Source of the DNA: Pseudomonas jinjuensis
Lineage (GTDB): Bacteria; Pseudomonadota; Gammaproteobacteria; Pseudomonadales; Pseudomonadaceae
Direction: 5' to 3'
Length of the DNA stretch: 64,000 nt
Assembly (NCBI RefSeq): GCF_900103845.1
Contig: NZ_FNIJ01000017.1
Span: 1-64,000, forward strand
Below, piece after piece: positions 9,072 to 17,986 of this stretch (its first letter is position 1; each line of letters begins with the position of its first letter). Made by a program: the position numbers and the translations under genes. The notes under the pieces are model-generated. The model was not told where the DNA came from. It did no database searches and saw nothing but the letters and a program-made list of their open reading frames with translations.

Positions 9072-10189
9072 CCCTGGCTTTCATCCTCTACAAGTACTTC
9101 CCGTTCGGTGGGCTGCAGCGCGACTTCATGCGCATCGCCCTGGAGTGCCAGCGCCGCGGCCACGCGATCCGCGTCTACACGCTGATCTGGGAAGGCGAGG
9201 TGCCGCCCGGCTTCGAGGTGCTGGTGGCGCCGGTGAAGGCGCTGTTCAACCACCGGCGCAACGAGAAATTCACTGCCTGGGTCGCTGCCGACCTGAAGAA
9301 GCGTCCGGTGGACCGGGTGATCGGCTTCAACAAGATGCCCGGGCTGGACACCTACTACGCCGCCGACCCCTGCTTCGAGGACAAGGCGCAGACCCTGCGC
9401 AACCCGCTGTACCGCCAGTTCGGCCGCTACCGCCACTTCGCCGACTACGAGCGCGCGGTGTTCGACCCGCAGTCGAAGACCGAGATCCTGATGATCTCCG
9501 AGGTGCAGCAGCCGCTGTTCGTCAAGCACTACGCCACGCCGGCGAAGCGCTTCCACCTGCTGCCGCCGGGCATCGCCCAGGACCGCCGCGCGCCGCCGAA
9601 CGCCGCGGAAATCCGCGCCGAGTTCCGCCGCGAATTCAAGCTCGCCGACGATGACCTGCTGCTGGTGCAGATCGGCTCCGGCTTCAAGACCAAGGGCCTG
9701 GACCGCAGCCTGAAGGCCGTCGCCGCGCTGCCGCGCAAGTTGCGCAAGCGCACCCGGCTGATCGTCATCGGCCAGGACGATCCCAAGCCGTTTCTCCTGC
9801 AGATCAAGACGCTGGGCATCTCCGACAACGTGCAGATCCTCAAGGGACGCAGCGACATCCCGCGCTTCCTGCTCGGCGCCGACCTGCTGATCCACCCGGC
9901 CTACAACGAGAACACCGGCACCGTGCTGCTGGAGGCGCTGGTCGCCGGGCTGCCGGTGCTGGTCACCGACGTCTGCGGCTACGCCCACTACATCGCCGAG
10001 GCCGACGCCGGGCGCGTGGTGCCGACGCCGTTCGAACAGGACAGCCTCAACGCCATGCTGGTGCGGATGCTCGAGGACGACGCCGCGCGCGCCGCCTGGT
10101 CGCGCAACGGCCTGGCCTTCGCCGACACGGCGGACCTGTATTCCATGCCGCAGCACGCGGCGGACGTGATCCTGCAGGAGCGCAAATGA
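9068..10189 (+). CDS. waaG: LPS core UDP-glycosyltransferase I (GT4)
   Basis: WaaG is a GT-B retaining transferase that adds the first hexose of the outer core to heptose II. The start at 9068 overlaps the waaC stop (ATGA) and gives a 373-aa protein beginning MTLAFILYKYFPFGGLQRD, matching the family. The C-terminal ENTGTVLLEALVAGLPVLVT contains the E-x7-E donor motif. After its stop there is a 91-bp gap with a REP doublet before waaP. Confidence 0.94.
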   Translation: MTLAFILYKYFPFGGLQRDFMRIALECQRRGHAIRVYTLIWEGEVPPGFEVLVAPVKALFNHRRNEKFTAWVAADLKKRPVDRVIGFNKMPGLDTYYAADPCFEDKAQTLRNPLYRQFGRYRHFADYERAVFDPQSKTEILMISEVQQPLFVKHYATPAKRFHLLPPGIAQDRRAPPNAAEIRAEFRREFKLADDDLLLVQIGSGFKTKGLDRSLKAVAALPRKLRKRTRLIVIGQDDPKPFLLQIKTLGISDNVQILKGRSDIPRFLLGADLLIHPAYNENTGTVLLEALVAGLPVLVTDVCGYAHYIAEADAGRVVPTPFEQDSLNAMLVRMLEDDAARAAWSRNGLAFADTADLYSMPQHAADVILQERK

Positions 10190-10203
10190 GCTGCACGTCT
10201 TCT

Positions 10204-10266
10204 GTAGGAGCGAGCTTGCTCGCGAAGCTCTTGTGCTGCCCCGTTCGCGAGCGAGCTCGCTCCTAC
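10204..10266. repeat. REP doublet (family A) between waaG and waaP
   Basis: GTAGGAGCGAGCTTGCTCGC (from 10204) and its inverted copy ending GCTCGCTCCTAC (to 10266) form an inverted pair of REP sequences, a REPIN-type unit. It lies inside an otherwise tightly packed operon. It could form an mRNA hairpin that modulates expression of downstream waaP relative to waaG. Confidence 0.85.
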
Positions 10267-10280
10267 GAAGGGCTCCCGCG

Positions 10281-11102
10281 ATGAAGCTCGAGCTGCACGA
10301 ACCCTTCAAATCCCTCTGGGCCGGCAAGGACCCCTTCGTCGAGGTCGAGCGCCTGCAGGGCAAGGTCTACCGCGAACTGGAAGGCCGCCGCACCCTGCGT
10401 ACCGAGGTCGACGGGCGCGGCTACTTCGTCAAGATCCACCGTGGCATCGGCTGGGGCGAGATCATCAAGAACCTCAGCACCGCCAAGCTGCCGGTGCTCG
10501 GCGCCGGCCAGGAGCAGAAGGCCCTGGAGCGTCTGCACCAGGCCGCGGTGCCGACCATGACCGCGGTGGCCTATGGCGAGCGCGGCAGCGATCCGGCGCG
10601 CCAGCATTCCTTCATCATCACCGAGGAACTGGCGCCGACCACCGACCTGGAAATCTTCACCCAGAACTGGCCCCAGCAACCGCCGCCGCCGCGCCTGAAG
10701 TGGGCGCTGATCGCCGAGGTGGCGACCATGGCCGGCAACATGCACCGCGCCGGGGTCAACCATCGCGACTGCTACATCTGCCACTTCCTGCTGCACACCG
10801 ATCGCCCGGTGAGCGCCGACGACTTCCGTCTGTCGCTGATCGACCTGCACCGTGCGCAGACCCGCGAGCATACGCCCACGCGCTGGCGCAACAAGGACCT
10901 CGCCGGGCTGTACTTCTCCGCCCTCGACATCGGCCTGACCCGGCGCGACAAGCTGCGCTTCCTCAAGGCCTATTTCACCGCCGCCGAGGGCAAGTGGTCG
11001 CTGCGCCAGATCCTCCGCGACGAGGCGCCGCTGCTGCGCTGGCTGGAGCGCAAGGCGGCGAAGCTCTATGACCGCAAGCAGCGCTACGGGGACCTGCTCT
11101 GA
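10281..11102 (+). CDS. waaP: LPS core heptose kinase
   Basis: WaaP phosphorylates heptose I of the inner core, a modification important for outer-membrane integrity in Pseudomonas. The start at 10281 (MKLELHEPFK) gives 273 aa; the longer open frame begins inside the REP doublet and is not credible. The kinase signature HRDCYICHFLL places the catalytic Asp at residue 163, and LIDLHRAQ supplies the metal-binding Asp. The stop overlaps the next start as TGATG. Confidence 0.94.
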   Translation: MKLELHEPFKSLWAGKDPFVEVERLQGKVYRELEGRRTLRTEVDGRGYFVKIHRGIGWGEIIKNLSTAKLPVLGAGQEQKALERLHQAAVPTMTAVAYGERGSDPARQHSFIITEELAPTTDLEIFTQNWPQQPPPPRLKWALIAEVATMAGNMHRAGVNHRDCYICHFLLHTDRPVSADDFRLSLIDLHRAQTREHTPTRWRNKDLAGLYFSALDIGLTRRDKLRFLKAYFTAAEGKWSLRQILRDEAPLLRWLERKAAKLYDRKQRYGDLL

Positions 11103-11836
11103 TGTCGGGTTGGACCCTGGAGCCGGGGTACCGGGATCTTGCCGCCGAGTTCGGCAGCCTCGACGCGGTGTTCGCCCTCGAAGGCGAGCGGCTGACCCAC
11201 GATCCGCTGTCCGAGGTGATCCGCATCGAGCGCGATGGCGTGCGCTACTACGTCAAGCGCTACCGCAGCGCCGGCAAGGGCTACCACCGCTACCTGCCGC
11301 GTCCGCGGATCAAGGCCGAGTGGCAGAACCTCAAGCAGTTCGCCAAGTGGGGCATTCCCACCGCCGAGGTGGTGGCCTGGGGGCTGGAGCGCCGGCGCGG
11401 GGCGTTCTCCCGCGGGGCGATGATCACCCGCGAGCTGGAGGGCACCGAGGACCTGGCGCTGCTGGCCAAGCGCGGAGACACGCGCCTGCGCGACCACGCC
11501 TGGGTCGACCACGTCAGCCGCCAGCTCGCCGCGCATACGCGCACGCTGCATGACCACCACTTCACCCACAACGACCTGAAGTGGCGCAACCTGCTGGTGG
11601 ACTCGCAGGGCACGGTGTATTTCATCGACTGCCCGAACGGCAACTACTGGGTCGGCTTCATGCTGCGCTACCGCATCACCAAGGACCTGGCCTGCCTGGA
11701 CAAGCTCGCCAAGCTCCATCTTTCCAATACCCAGCGGCTGCGTTTCTACCTGCAGTACCGCCGGCGCGAACGGCTGAACGCTTCGGACAAGAAGCGCGTC
11801 CGCCATATCGCCCATTTCTTCGAGGGGCGCGAGTGA
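11102..11836 (+). CDS. Lipopolysaccharide kinase InaA/WaaP-family protein
   Basis: A 244-aa kinase-fold protein in the position of PAO1 PA5008, a putative core sugar kinase. The nucleotide-binding lysine is in YYVKRYRS (K52). The catalytic loop HNDLKWRN (D158) and the metal-binding FIDCPNG are intact, so it should be active. It overlaps waaP by one base and the next gene by four (GTGA). The probable target is a second heptose hydroxyl in the core; that is inference from context. Confidence 0.87.
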   Translation: MSGWTLEPGYRDLAAEFGSLDAVFALEGERLTHDPLSEVIRIERDGVRYYVKRYRSAGKGYHRYLPRPRIKAEWQNLKQFAKWGIPTAEVVAWGLERRRGAFSRGAMITRELEGTEDLALLAKRGDTRLRDHAWVDHVSRQLAAHTRTLHDHHFTHNDLKWRNLLVDSQGTVYFIDCPNGNYWVGFMLRYRITKDLACLDKLAKLHLSNTQRLRFYLQYRRRERLNASDKKRVRHIAHFFEGRE

Positions 11837-12588
11837 AGGATTTCATCGCCAGTACCGATCAGGAACTGCTCGAACGGCACGACCTGGCCGACTTCGACGC
11901 ATTGTGGCAGCTGGACGTGCCAGCCGTGGACGCGCCGAACAGGGAGCGCGGCGGCTGGAGCAGCGTCCACCGCCTGGAGCTGGACGACAACGTCTACTAC
12001 CTCAAGCGGCAGAGCAACTACCTCACCCGCAGCCTGCTGCATCCGCTCGGCGAGCCGACCTTCGCCCGCGAGTTCCGCAACATCCAGCGCTACCGGCAGC
12101 TGGAGATTCCCAGCATGGACGTGGTGTTCTTCGGCGAGCGGGAAGTCGGCGGCGAGCGCCGCGCCATCCTCGTCACCCGCGCGCTGGAAGGCTGGCGCGA
12201 TCTCGGCGGCTGGCTGAAGGAATGGTCCGGCCTCGCGCCCGAACGGCGCATGGCGCTGCTGCGCGCCTGCGGCATGCTCGCCCGGCGCCTGCACGAGGCG
12301 GGGCAGATGCATGGCTGCTTCTACCCCAAGCACATCTTCCTGCGCGAAGAGGGCGAGGAGTTCGAGTCCTGCCTGATCGACCTGGAGAAGACCCGTCCGC
12401 TGCTGCTCGGCACCCGCGACCGGGTCAAGGATCTGGAGCCGCTGCTGCGCCGCGCGCCGGACTGGAGCGAGGCGGACGTGCGCCAGTTGCTTGCCGCCTA
12501 TCTCGGCAGCGGCGCCGGCAGTGCTGACGTCGATGGCTGGTGCCGGCGCCTGACTGCCCGGCGGCGGAAGAAGGAGGAGCGGGCGTGA
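11833..12588 (+). CDS. LPS-kinase-like protein lacking the catalytic Asp
   Basis: A 251-aa protein starting at GTG 11833 (GTGA overlap with the upstream stop), in the place of PA5007. It has the kinase lysine region YYLKRQSNY (K59) and LIDLEKTRP for the metal site (D183). The loop that reads HRDCYICH in WaaP reads HGCFYPKH here (H160-G161-C162), so the position of the catalytic Asp is Cys. It may be a pseudokinase or use another base. The longer open frame starting at 11581 lies inside the previous gene and is rejected. Confidence 0.8.
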   Translation: MKDFIASTDQELLERHDLADFDALWQLDVPAVDAPNRERGGWSSVHRLELDDNVYYLKRQSNYLTRSLLHPLGEPTFAREFRNIQRYRQLEIPSMDVVFFGEREVGGERRAILVTRALEGWRDLGGWLKEWSGLAPERRMALLRACGMLARRLHEAGQMHGCFYPKHIFLREEGEEFESCLIDLEKTRPLLLGTRDRVKDLEPLLRRAPDWSEADVRQLLAAYLGSGAGSADVDGWCRRLTARRRKKEERA

Positions 12589-14072
12589 GGCTTTCCGAGC
12601 TGCGTGGCGCCGGACGCCAGCCGGCGCTGCCGTTGCGGGTTGAGCTGGCCGACGGCGCCGGCCCCGCCGAGTTGCGCCTGGACAGCCTGCTGCGCGTGCT
12701 GCCCGGACAGCGCTATGTCGGCGCCGGCGACTGGCGCGGCACGCGCGTGCTGGCCAAGCTGCTGGTCGGCGGCAAGGCAGCGCGGCATTTCCAGCGCGAG
12801 CTGGAAGGTGCGCGCCTGCTGGCGGAGCAGGGGCTGGTCACGCCGCAACTGCTGGTCGACGGCCTGCGGGAAGGCGAGGGCGGCTGGCTGCTGTTCGAAT
12901 ACCTCGACGGCGCGCAGAGCCTGTGGGACGCCTGGCGCGAGGTCGAGAACGACCACCTGCTGTCGGATGCCCAGCAGGCGGTGGTCGGCGAGGCGCTGGC
13001 GGCCATTGCCGGGCTGCACGCCAAGGGGCTCTGGCAGGAAGACCTGCACCTGGACAACCTGCTGCGCCACGGCGGCCGCCTGCATCTGATCGACGGCGCC
13101 GGCATCCGCGCGGAAACGCCCGGCCAGCCGCTGTCGCGCAAGCACGTGCTGGAGAACCTCGGCGTGTTCTTCGCCCAGTTGCCGCACAGCCTCGATCCGT
13201 ATCTCGAAGAACTGCTGGTGCACTACCTGCTGGTCAACGGCGAGCATGCCCTGCCGCTGGAGGCCCTGCAGAAGGAGATCGCGCGGGTGCGCCGCTGGCG
13301 CGTTGGCGACCTGCTGAAGAAGATCGTCCGCGATTGCAGCCTGTTCAGCGTGAAGAAGGGCGCCTTCGGCCTGCGCGCGGTGCGTCGTGAGGAGGAGCCC
13401 CGGCTGCAGCCGCTGCTGGACGCTCCGGATGCCTTCATCGCCGGCGGCCATGTGTTCAAGACCGGCGGCGCCGCCACCGTGGCGCGGGTCGAGCTGGAAG
13501 GCCGGCCGCTGCTGGTCAAGCGCTACAACATCAAGAACTTCCCGCACTGGCTGAAGCGCTTCTGGCGCCCGAGCCGCGCCTGGACCGCCTGGCGCGAGGG
13601 CAACCGCCTGGATTTCCTCGGCATCGCCACGGCGAAACCCCTGGCAGTGCTGGAACGCCGCTGGCTGTGGCTGCGCGGGCCGGCGTTCCTGGTTACCGAA
13701 TACCTTCCCGGTCAGGATATAATCACCCGTTTTAAACCCCATCTGGATAATCCGGATGGCAACGGCTTGCCGCCGGAGATGGAGCTCGAGGCCCTGGACC
13801 GCCTGTTCGCGGCGCTGCTGCGCGAACGCATCAGCCATGGCGACATGAAGGGCTACAACCTGTTCTGGCAGGCGCAGGGCGAGGGTGGGAGCTGGGCGCT
13901 GATCGATCTCGATGCCATGCACCGCCATCACAGCCAGGCGAGTTTCGCCCGCGCCTATGCCCGCGACCGCGAGCGCTTCCTGCGCAACTGGCCGGCGGAC
14001 AGCGCACTCCACCGGCTGCTCGACGAACGTTTACCGCGGGTACCCGACACCCGCCCAGATGAAAGAGGCTAG
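12585..14072 (+). CDS. Double kinase-domain LPS modification protein
   Basis: A GTG start at 12585 (GTGA overlap, AAGGAGG just upstream) gives about 495 aa, in the position of PA5006. Two kinase modules are visible. The first has QEDLHLDN near residue 153 followed by HLIDG. The second has HGDMKGYN near residue 418 followed by LIDLDAM. Both keep the loop Asp and Asn, though the first has Q-E-D where H-x-D is usual. The role is probably core phosphorylation or a related modification; I cannot assign a substrate. Confidence 0.82.
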   Translation: MRLSELRGAGRQPALPLRVELADGAGPAELRLDSLLRVLPGQRYVGAGDWRGTRVLAKLLVGGKAARHFQRELEGARLLAEQGLVTPQLLVDGLREGEGGWLLFEYLDGAQSLWDAWREVENDHLLSDAQQAVVGEALAAIAGLHAKGLWQEDLHLDNLLRHGGRLHLIDGAGIRAETPGQPLSRKHVLENLGVFFAQLPHSLDPYLEELLVHYLLVNGEHALPLEALQKEIARVRRWRVGDLLKKIVRDCSLFSVKKGAFGLRAVRREEEPRLQPLLDAPDAFIAGGHVFKTGGAATVARVELEGRPLLVKRYNIKNFPHWLKRFWRPSRAWTAWREGNRLDFLGIATAKPLAVLERRWLWLRGPAFLVTEYLPGQDIITRFKPHLDNPDGNGLPPEMELEALDRLFAALLRERISHGDMKGYNLFWQAQGEGGSWALIDLDAMHRHHSQASFARAYARDRERFLRNWPADSALHRLLDERLPRVPDTRPDERG

Positions 14073-14077
14073 ACCCT

Positions 14078-15826
14078 GTGGCATTGACCATCCTCGGCCT
14101 GTCCGGCGCCGTAAGCCATGACCCTTCCGCCGCCCTGTACATCGACGGCAAGCTGGTCGCGGCCGTCGAAGAAGAGCGCTTCGTCCGCGACAAGCACGCG
14201 AAGAACCGCATGCCCTACGAGTCGGCCAAGTTCTGCCTGGAACAGGCCGGGATCAAGCCGTCGGACGTCGACGTGGTGGCCATTCCCTTCGCCCCCATCA
14301 GCATCTTCGACAAGGCCCGCTGGCACTACGCCAAGCGCTACGCCTACGCCCCGGACCGCGCGCTGGACGCCATCCTGCTCGGCAACCGCCGCTACCACCG
14401 CTACTACAAGCGCATCCAGTGGTGCCTGCAGCAGCTCGGCTTCGACCTGAAGAAGACCAGGATCCAGCCGGTCGAGCACCACCTGGCCCACGCTTCCAGC
14501 GCCTACCACTGCTCCGGCTTCAAGGAGAAGACCGCGATCCTCGGGATCGACGGCAAGGGCGAGTACGCCACCACCTTCTTCGGCTACGGCGAGAACGGCA
14601 AGATCCACAAGATCAAGGAATTCTACGATCCGGACTCCCTGGGCGGCCTGTACGGCGCGCTGACCGAATACCTCGGCTTCGACATGCTCGACGGCGAGTT
14701 CAAGGTCATGGGCATGGCGCCCTACGGCGACGCCAGCAAGTACGATTTCTCGCGCCTGGCCAAGTTCGAGAACGGCGAGCTGATCATCAATACCGAGTAC
14801 GCCAACGTCATCGGTTTCCGCCGTTATAAAGAGAAGGGCAAGGGCTACTACTTCTCGCCCAAGCTGATCGAGTGGCTCGGCCCGAAGCGTGAAGGCGACA
14901 TCGCCGACGATCCGTACATCCACTACGCCGCCAGCATCCAGGCGCTGTTCGAGAAGCTGGCGCTGGAGATGATGGACTACTACCTCGGCGACATCATCCG
15001 CGAGACCGGCAAGATCGCCTTCGCCGGCGGCTGCGCGCTGAACGTCAAGCTGAACCAGAAGATCATCGCCCGTCCGGAAGTGAAGGAGCTGTACGTGCAG
15101 CCCGCGGCCAGCGACGCCGGCACCGCGGTGGGCGCCGCCGCCTACGTCTCGTACCAGCGCGGCGTGCCGGTGGAGAAGATGGAGCACGTCTACCTCGGCC
15201 CGGAATACAGCAACGAGGACGTGATCGCCGCCTGCGCCCGCCACGAGGCGAAGCCCGAGTGGCGCAAGATCGACAACGTGCCGGAGCTGATCGGCAAGGT
15301 GCTCGCCGATGGAAATCCCGTAGCCTGGTTCCAGGGCCGCATGGAATTCGGCCCGCGCGCCCTCGGCGGCCGTTCCATCCTCGGCTGCCCGAGCGTTCCC
15401 GGTGTCGCCGACCGCATCAACGCGCAGATCAAGTTCCGCGAGCGCTGGCGTCCCTTCTGCCCGTCGATGCTGGATACCGTCGGTCCGCAGATGTTCAAGA
15501 TCGACCACCCGGCGCCGTTCATGACCTTCACCTTCGAGGTCAACGAAGAGTGGAAGACCCGCGTGCCGGAAGTCGTCCACGAGGACGGCACCTCCCGCGC
15601 CCAGGTGCTTCGGCGCGAATTCAACCCGCGCTACTACGACCTGATGAAGGAGCTGGAAAAGCTCACCGGCAACGGCGTGGCGCTCAACACCTCGCTGAAC
15701 CGCCGCGGCGAGCCGATGATCTGCTCGCCGACCGACGCGCTGAACATGTTCTACGGCTCGGACCTGCAGTACCTGATCATGCAGGACATCCTGGTGGTGA
15801 AAGAGGGAGCCCAGCTGTATGGCTGA
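14078..15826 (+). CDS. Carbamoyltransferase, NodU/CmcH family
   Basis: A 582-aa protein with the O-carbamoyltransferase architecture: N-terminal Kae1-like ATPase fold (LGLSGAVSHDPSAAL, VEEERF, VEHHLAHASSAY) and C-terminal domain with GRMEFGPRALGGRSIL. P. aeruginosa core heptose is known to carry a 7-O-carbamoyl group, and the PA5005 relative sits in the same place, so the substrate is probably inner-core heptose. The start is GTG at 14078, five bases after the previous stop, with GAAAGAGG upstream. It overlaps the next gene by 8 bp. Confidence 0.9.
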   Translation: MALTILGLSGAVSHDPSAALYIDGKLVAAVEEERFVRDKHAKNRMPYESAKFCLEQAGIKPSDVDVVAIPFAPISIFDKARWHYAKRYAYAPDRALDAILLGNRRYHRYYKRIQWCLQQLGFDLKKTRIQPVEHHLAHASSAYHCSGFKEKTAILGIDGKGEYATTFFGYGENGKIHKIKEFYDPDSLGGLYGALTEYLGFDMLDGEFKVMGMAPYGDASKYDFSRLAKFENGELIINTEYANVIGFRRYKEKGKGYYFSPKLIEWLGPKREGDIADDPYIHYAASIQALFEKLALEMMDYYLGDIIRETGKIAFAGGCALNVKLNQKIIARPEVKELYVQPAASDAGTAVGAAAYVSYQRGVPVEKMEHVYLGPEYSNEDVIAACARHEAKPEWRKIDNVPELIGKVLADGNPVAWFQGRMEFGPRALGGRSILGCPSVPGVADRINAQIKFRERWRPFCPSMLDTVGPQMFKIDHPAPFMTFTFEVNEEWKTRVPEVVHEDGTSRAQVLRREFNPRYYDLMKELEKLTGNGVALNTSLNRRGEPMICSPTDALNMFYGSDLQYLIMQDILVVKEGAQLYG

Positions 15827-16724
15827 GCCGCTGATCAGCGTCATCATCCCCGCCTACAACTACGCGGCCACGCTGCCGCGGGCGGTGCGCTCGGTATTGC
15901 CCGAGCTGGCGGGGAAGCATGAACTGATCGTCATCGATGACGGCTCCACCGACAGCACGCCACAGGTCCTGGAACAGCTCCACGGCGAGTTTCCGGGGCA
16001 GTTCCGCAGCCTGAGGAAGCCCAACGGCGGCCTCGCCTCGGTGCGCAACCGGGGCGTGGAGGAGGGGCGCGGCGATTTCCTGGTGTTCCTCGACGCCGAC
16101 GACGAGATGGCTCCCGGGGCCCTGCGCGCGCTGGAGGAGCACATCCGCCGGACGCCGCAGACGCGGATGGTGATCGGCGGCTACTGGTCGGTGTGGCCGG
16201 ACGGCAAGAAGCGCAGGCAACTGCCGGACCCGTTGCCGGATTCTCCCCGGGCGCGGCTGCGCGGCTATCTGCTGGACAAGACCATCGGCATCGCCAACGG
16301 CGCCTCGGCGATGCATCGCGAGCTGTTCAGCCGCGGCCTGTATCCGGTGCACTTCCGCAATGCCGAGGACCTGCCGGTGTTCAGCCAGGCGCTGGCGAAC
16401 TTCCCGTGCAGCGTGCTGGCCGAGCCGCTGGCCCTCATCCACAAGCACGACGACAGCCTGCGCCACAACGTGAAGTACGACCGCGAGGTCGGTGTGGCGC
16501 TGGTGGACGAGGTGTTTTCCTCCGCGCGCTTGCCGCGCGAATTCGCCGACCTGCGCCGGCCCTTCATGGCCCAGCGCTGCCTCTCGCTGTTCCGCGGCTA
16601 CCTGCAGGCCGGCGACCGGACTTCCGCCAAGGAAATGTACTGCCAGGCGCTGCGCACCGACTGGCGCGCCATGCTGCGCCTGTCCTACACCCGCAAGGCC
16701 CTGCGCCTGTGGCTGGGGCTCTGA
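15819..16724 (+). CDS. Glycosyltransferase family 2
   Basis: A 301-aa inverting GT-A transferase. ISVIIPAYNYAATLPRAVRS and IVIDDGSTDSTPQVLEQ form the nucleotide-binding fold, and VFLDADDEM carries the DxD metal motif. It overlaps the carbamoyltransferase by 8 bp, so it is part of that transcription unit. It probably adds an outer-core or O-antigen sugar. PAO1 carries different transferases at this point, so this is the first gene of a variable cassette. Confidence 0.88.
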   Translation: MAEPLISVIIPAYNYAATLPRAVRSVLPELAGKHELIVIDDGSTDSTPQVLEQLHGEFPGQFRSLRKPNGGLASVRNRGVEEGRGDFLVFLDADDEMAPGALRALEEHIRRTPQTRMVIGGYWSVWPDGKKRRQLPDPLPDSPRARLRGYLLDKTIGIANGASAMHRELFSRGLYPVHFRNAEDLPVFSQALANFPCSVLAEPLALIHKHDDSLRHNVKYDREVGVALVDEVFSSARLPREFADLRRPFMAQRCLSLFRGYLQAGDRTSAKEMYCQALRTDWRAMLRLSYTRKALRLWLGL

Positions 16725-16750
16725 CAATTGGCCGCTGAGCCTCGCTCCGA

Positions 16751-17956
16751 ATGAGCCAGCGACTCGCCGCACTGCAGCGGTACGTCCTGGAGCAGCCCCG
16801 GAGCAGGGGCAAGGGTGCTTCCGCGGTGGTCCGCCTGGCGCTGCGCATGGGCTTCAAGGCCCTGCTCGGCCGGCTGTTCAGCCGCGCGCAGGATGCGGCA
16901 GCGCTCACCTGCGACGTGCTGCTGGTGCATCCGTCGCGCAAATCCTTCCTGCAGGGGCGCAAGAAACCATTCATCGAGGCGTTGCGCCAGCGCGGGCTGC
17001 GCGTCGAGGAGTTCGTCGAGGAGAGCGACGGCGAGCAGTTGCGCCAGCGCCAACTGGCCCGGCCGCCGCAGCCGGTTCCCTTCCTGCTCGGCTGGCCCGC
17101 GGCGCATGCCGCCTTCCTGCTGCGCAGATACCAGCCGAAGGTAGTGCTCACCGAGCGCAATGGCTGGATCGTGCCGTCGTTCATCAAGGCGTTCAGCCAG
17201 CAGCGGACCCGGGTGATGCACCTGGCCCATTCGGTGCCCACGGCGCAGTCCTCGCGCTATGACTATTTCGATTACGACTACTATCTGATGTTCGGCCGCA
17301 GCTCGTTCGAATACCTTTCCGGGCTCCGCTCGGGCTTCGGCGAGTGCACGGCGTTGTACGCCGGGCCCTATTTCCTGGCCGATGCCGCGCCGCCGGTCGA
17401 GGCCGGGGCGGGCGAGCGATGGCGCTGCCTGTTCCTCGGCTCGGGCCCCGAGTACGAGGCGACGGCGGACTACCAGGCGATGTGCGGCTGGGTGCGCCAG
17501 TGGGCCGTCGACAACGGGGTGGCGCTTGCGGTCAAGCCGCATCCGCGGGCGGCCGGCCTGCCCTGGCGGGACGATCCGCTGGTGGAGTCGATCGAGCCGG
17601 GAGTCCGGCTCGACGATGTTCTGGCGCGCTTCGACCTGGTGCTCTGCGGCTATACCAACGCCGTCCTGGATGTCGCGCGGGCCGGCGTGCCCTTCATCCT
17701 GCTGGGAGAAGGAGAGGACTTTTTCCAGACCGGACGTTTCGCGCTGGCGCGGGCCCGTTCGGCGGTGGAGCTGGACGAGGCGAGCAGGGCGATCCGTGCC
17801 GACCTGTCCGGCTACCGGGAACGCCTGGTCCGGTTCCTGCGTTTCCATATCGAAAACCCTTACCAGCCCTGCGCCTCCCTGGTCGAATACGTTCACCGGG
17901 CGGTCGCCGGGGAAGAGCTGTCCGGCGTCGGACTGGCGGCGAAAAAGCAACGCTGA
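16751..17956 (+). CDS. Putative GT-B-like surface polysaccharide protein
   Basis: A 401-aa protein I do not recognise by name. The C-terminal half looks like a GT-B donor domain: CLFLGSGPEYEATADYQAMC, ALAVKPHPRAAG, LVLCGYTNAVLDVARAGVPF and ILLGEGEDFF resemble capsule and CDP-glycerol-type transferases, where a K-P-H-P motif is typical. The N-terminal part (about residues 55-180) has a second alpha/beta domain (CDVLLVHPSRKSF). No signal peptide or membrane segments. It lies between a GT2 and a KpsS-like gene, so a role in core or O-chain assembly is likely. Confidence 0.65.
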   Translation: MSQRLAALQRYVLEQPRSRGKGASAVVRLALRMGFKALLGRLFSRAQDAAALTCDVLLVHPSRKSFLQGRKKPFIEALRQRGLRVEEFVEESDGEQLRQRQLARPPQPVPFLLGWPAAHAAFLLRRYQPKVVLTERNGWIVPSFIKAFSQQRTRVMHLAHSVPTAQSSRYDYFDYDYYLMFGRSSFEYLSGLRSGFGECTALYAGPYFLADAAPPVEAGAGERWRCLFLGSGPEYEATADYQAMCGWVRQWAVDNGVALAVKPHPRAAGLPWRDDPLVESIEPGVRLDDVLARFDLVLCGYTNAVLDVARAGVPFILLGEGEDFFQTGRFALARARSAVELDEASRAIRADLSGYRERLVRFLRFHIENPYQPCASLVEYVHRAVAGEELSGVGLAAKKQR

Positions 17957-17986
17957 TTGCTTCGTTCCATTCCTTGCGAGTGAGTT

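Noticed and set aside
13693..13723. TATAAT inside the double-kinase gene as an internal promoter for the carbamoyltransferase
   Set aside because: A perfect -10 hexamer (13718-13723) is present, but the -35 at 17 bp is ACCGAA and TTACCG sits at 19 bp. It is within coding sequence and far from the next start; too weak to list.
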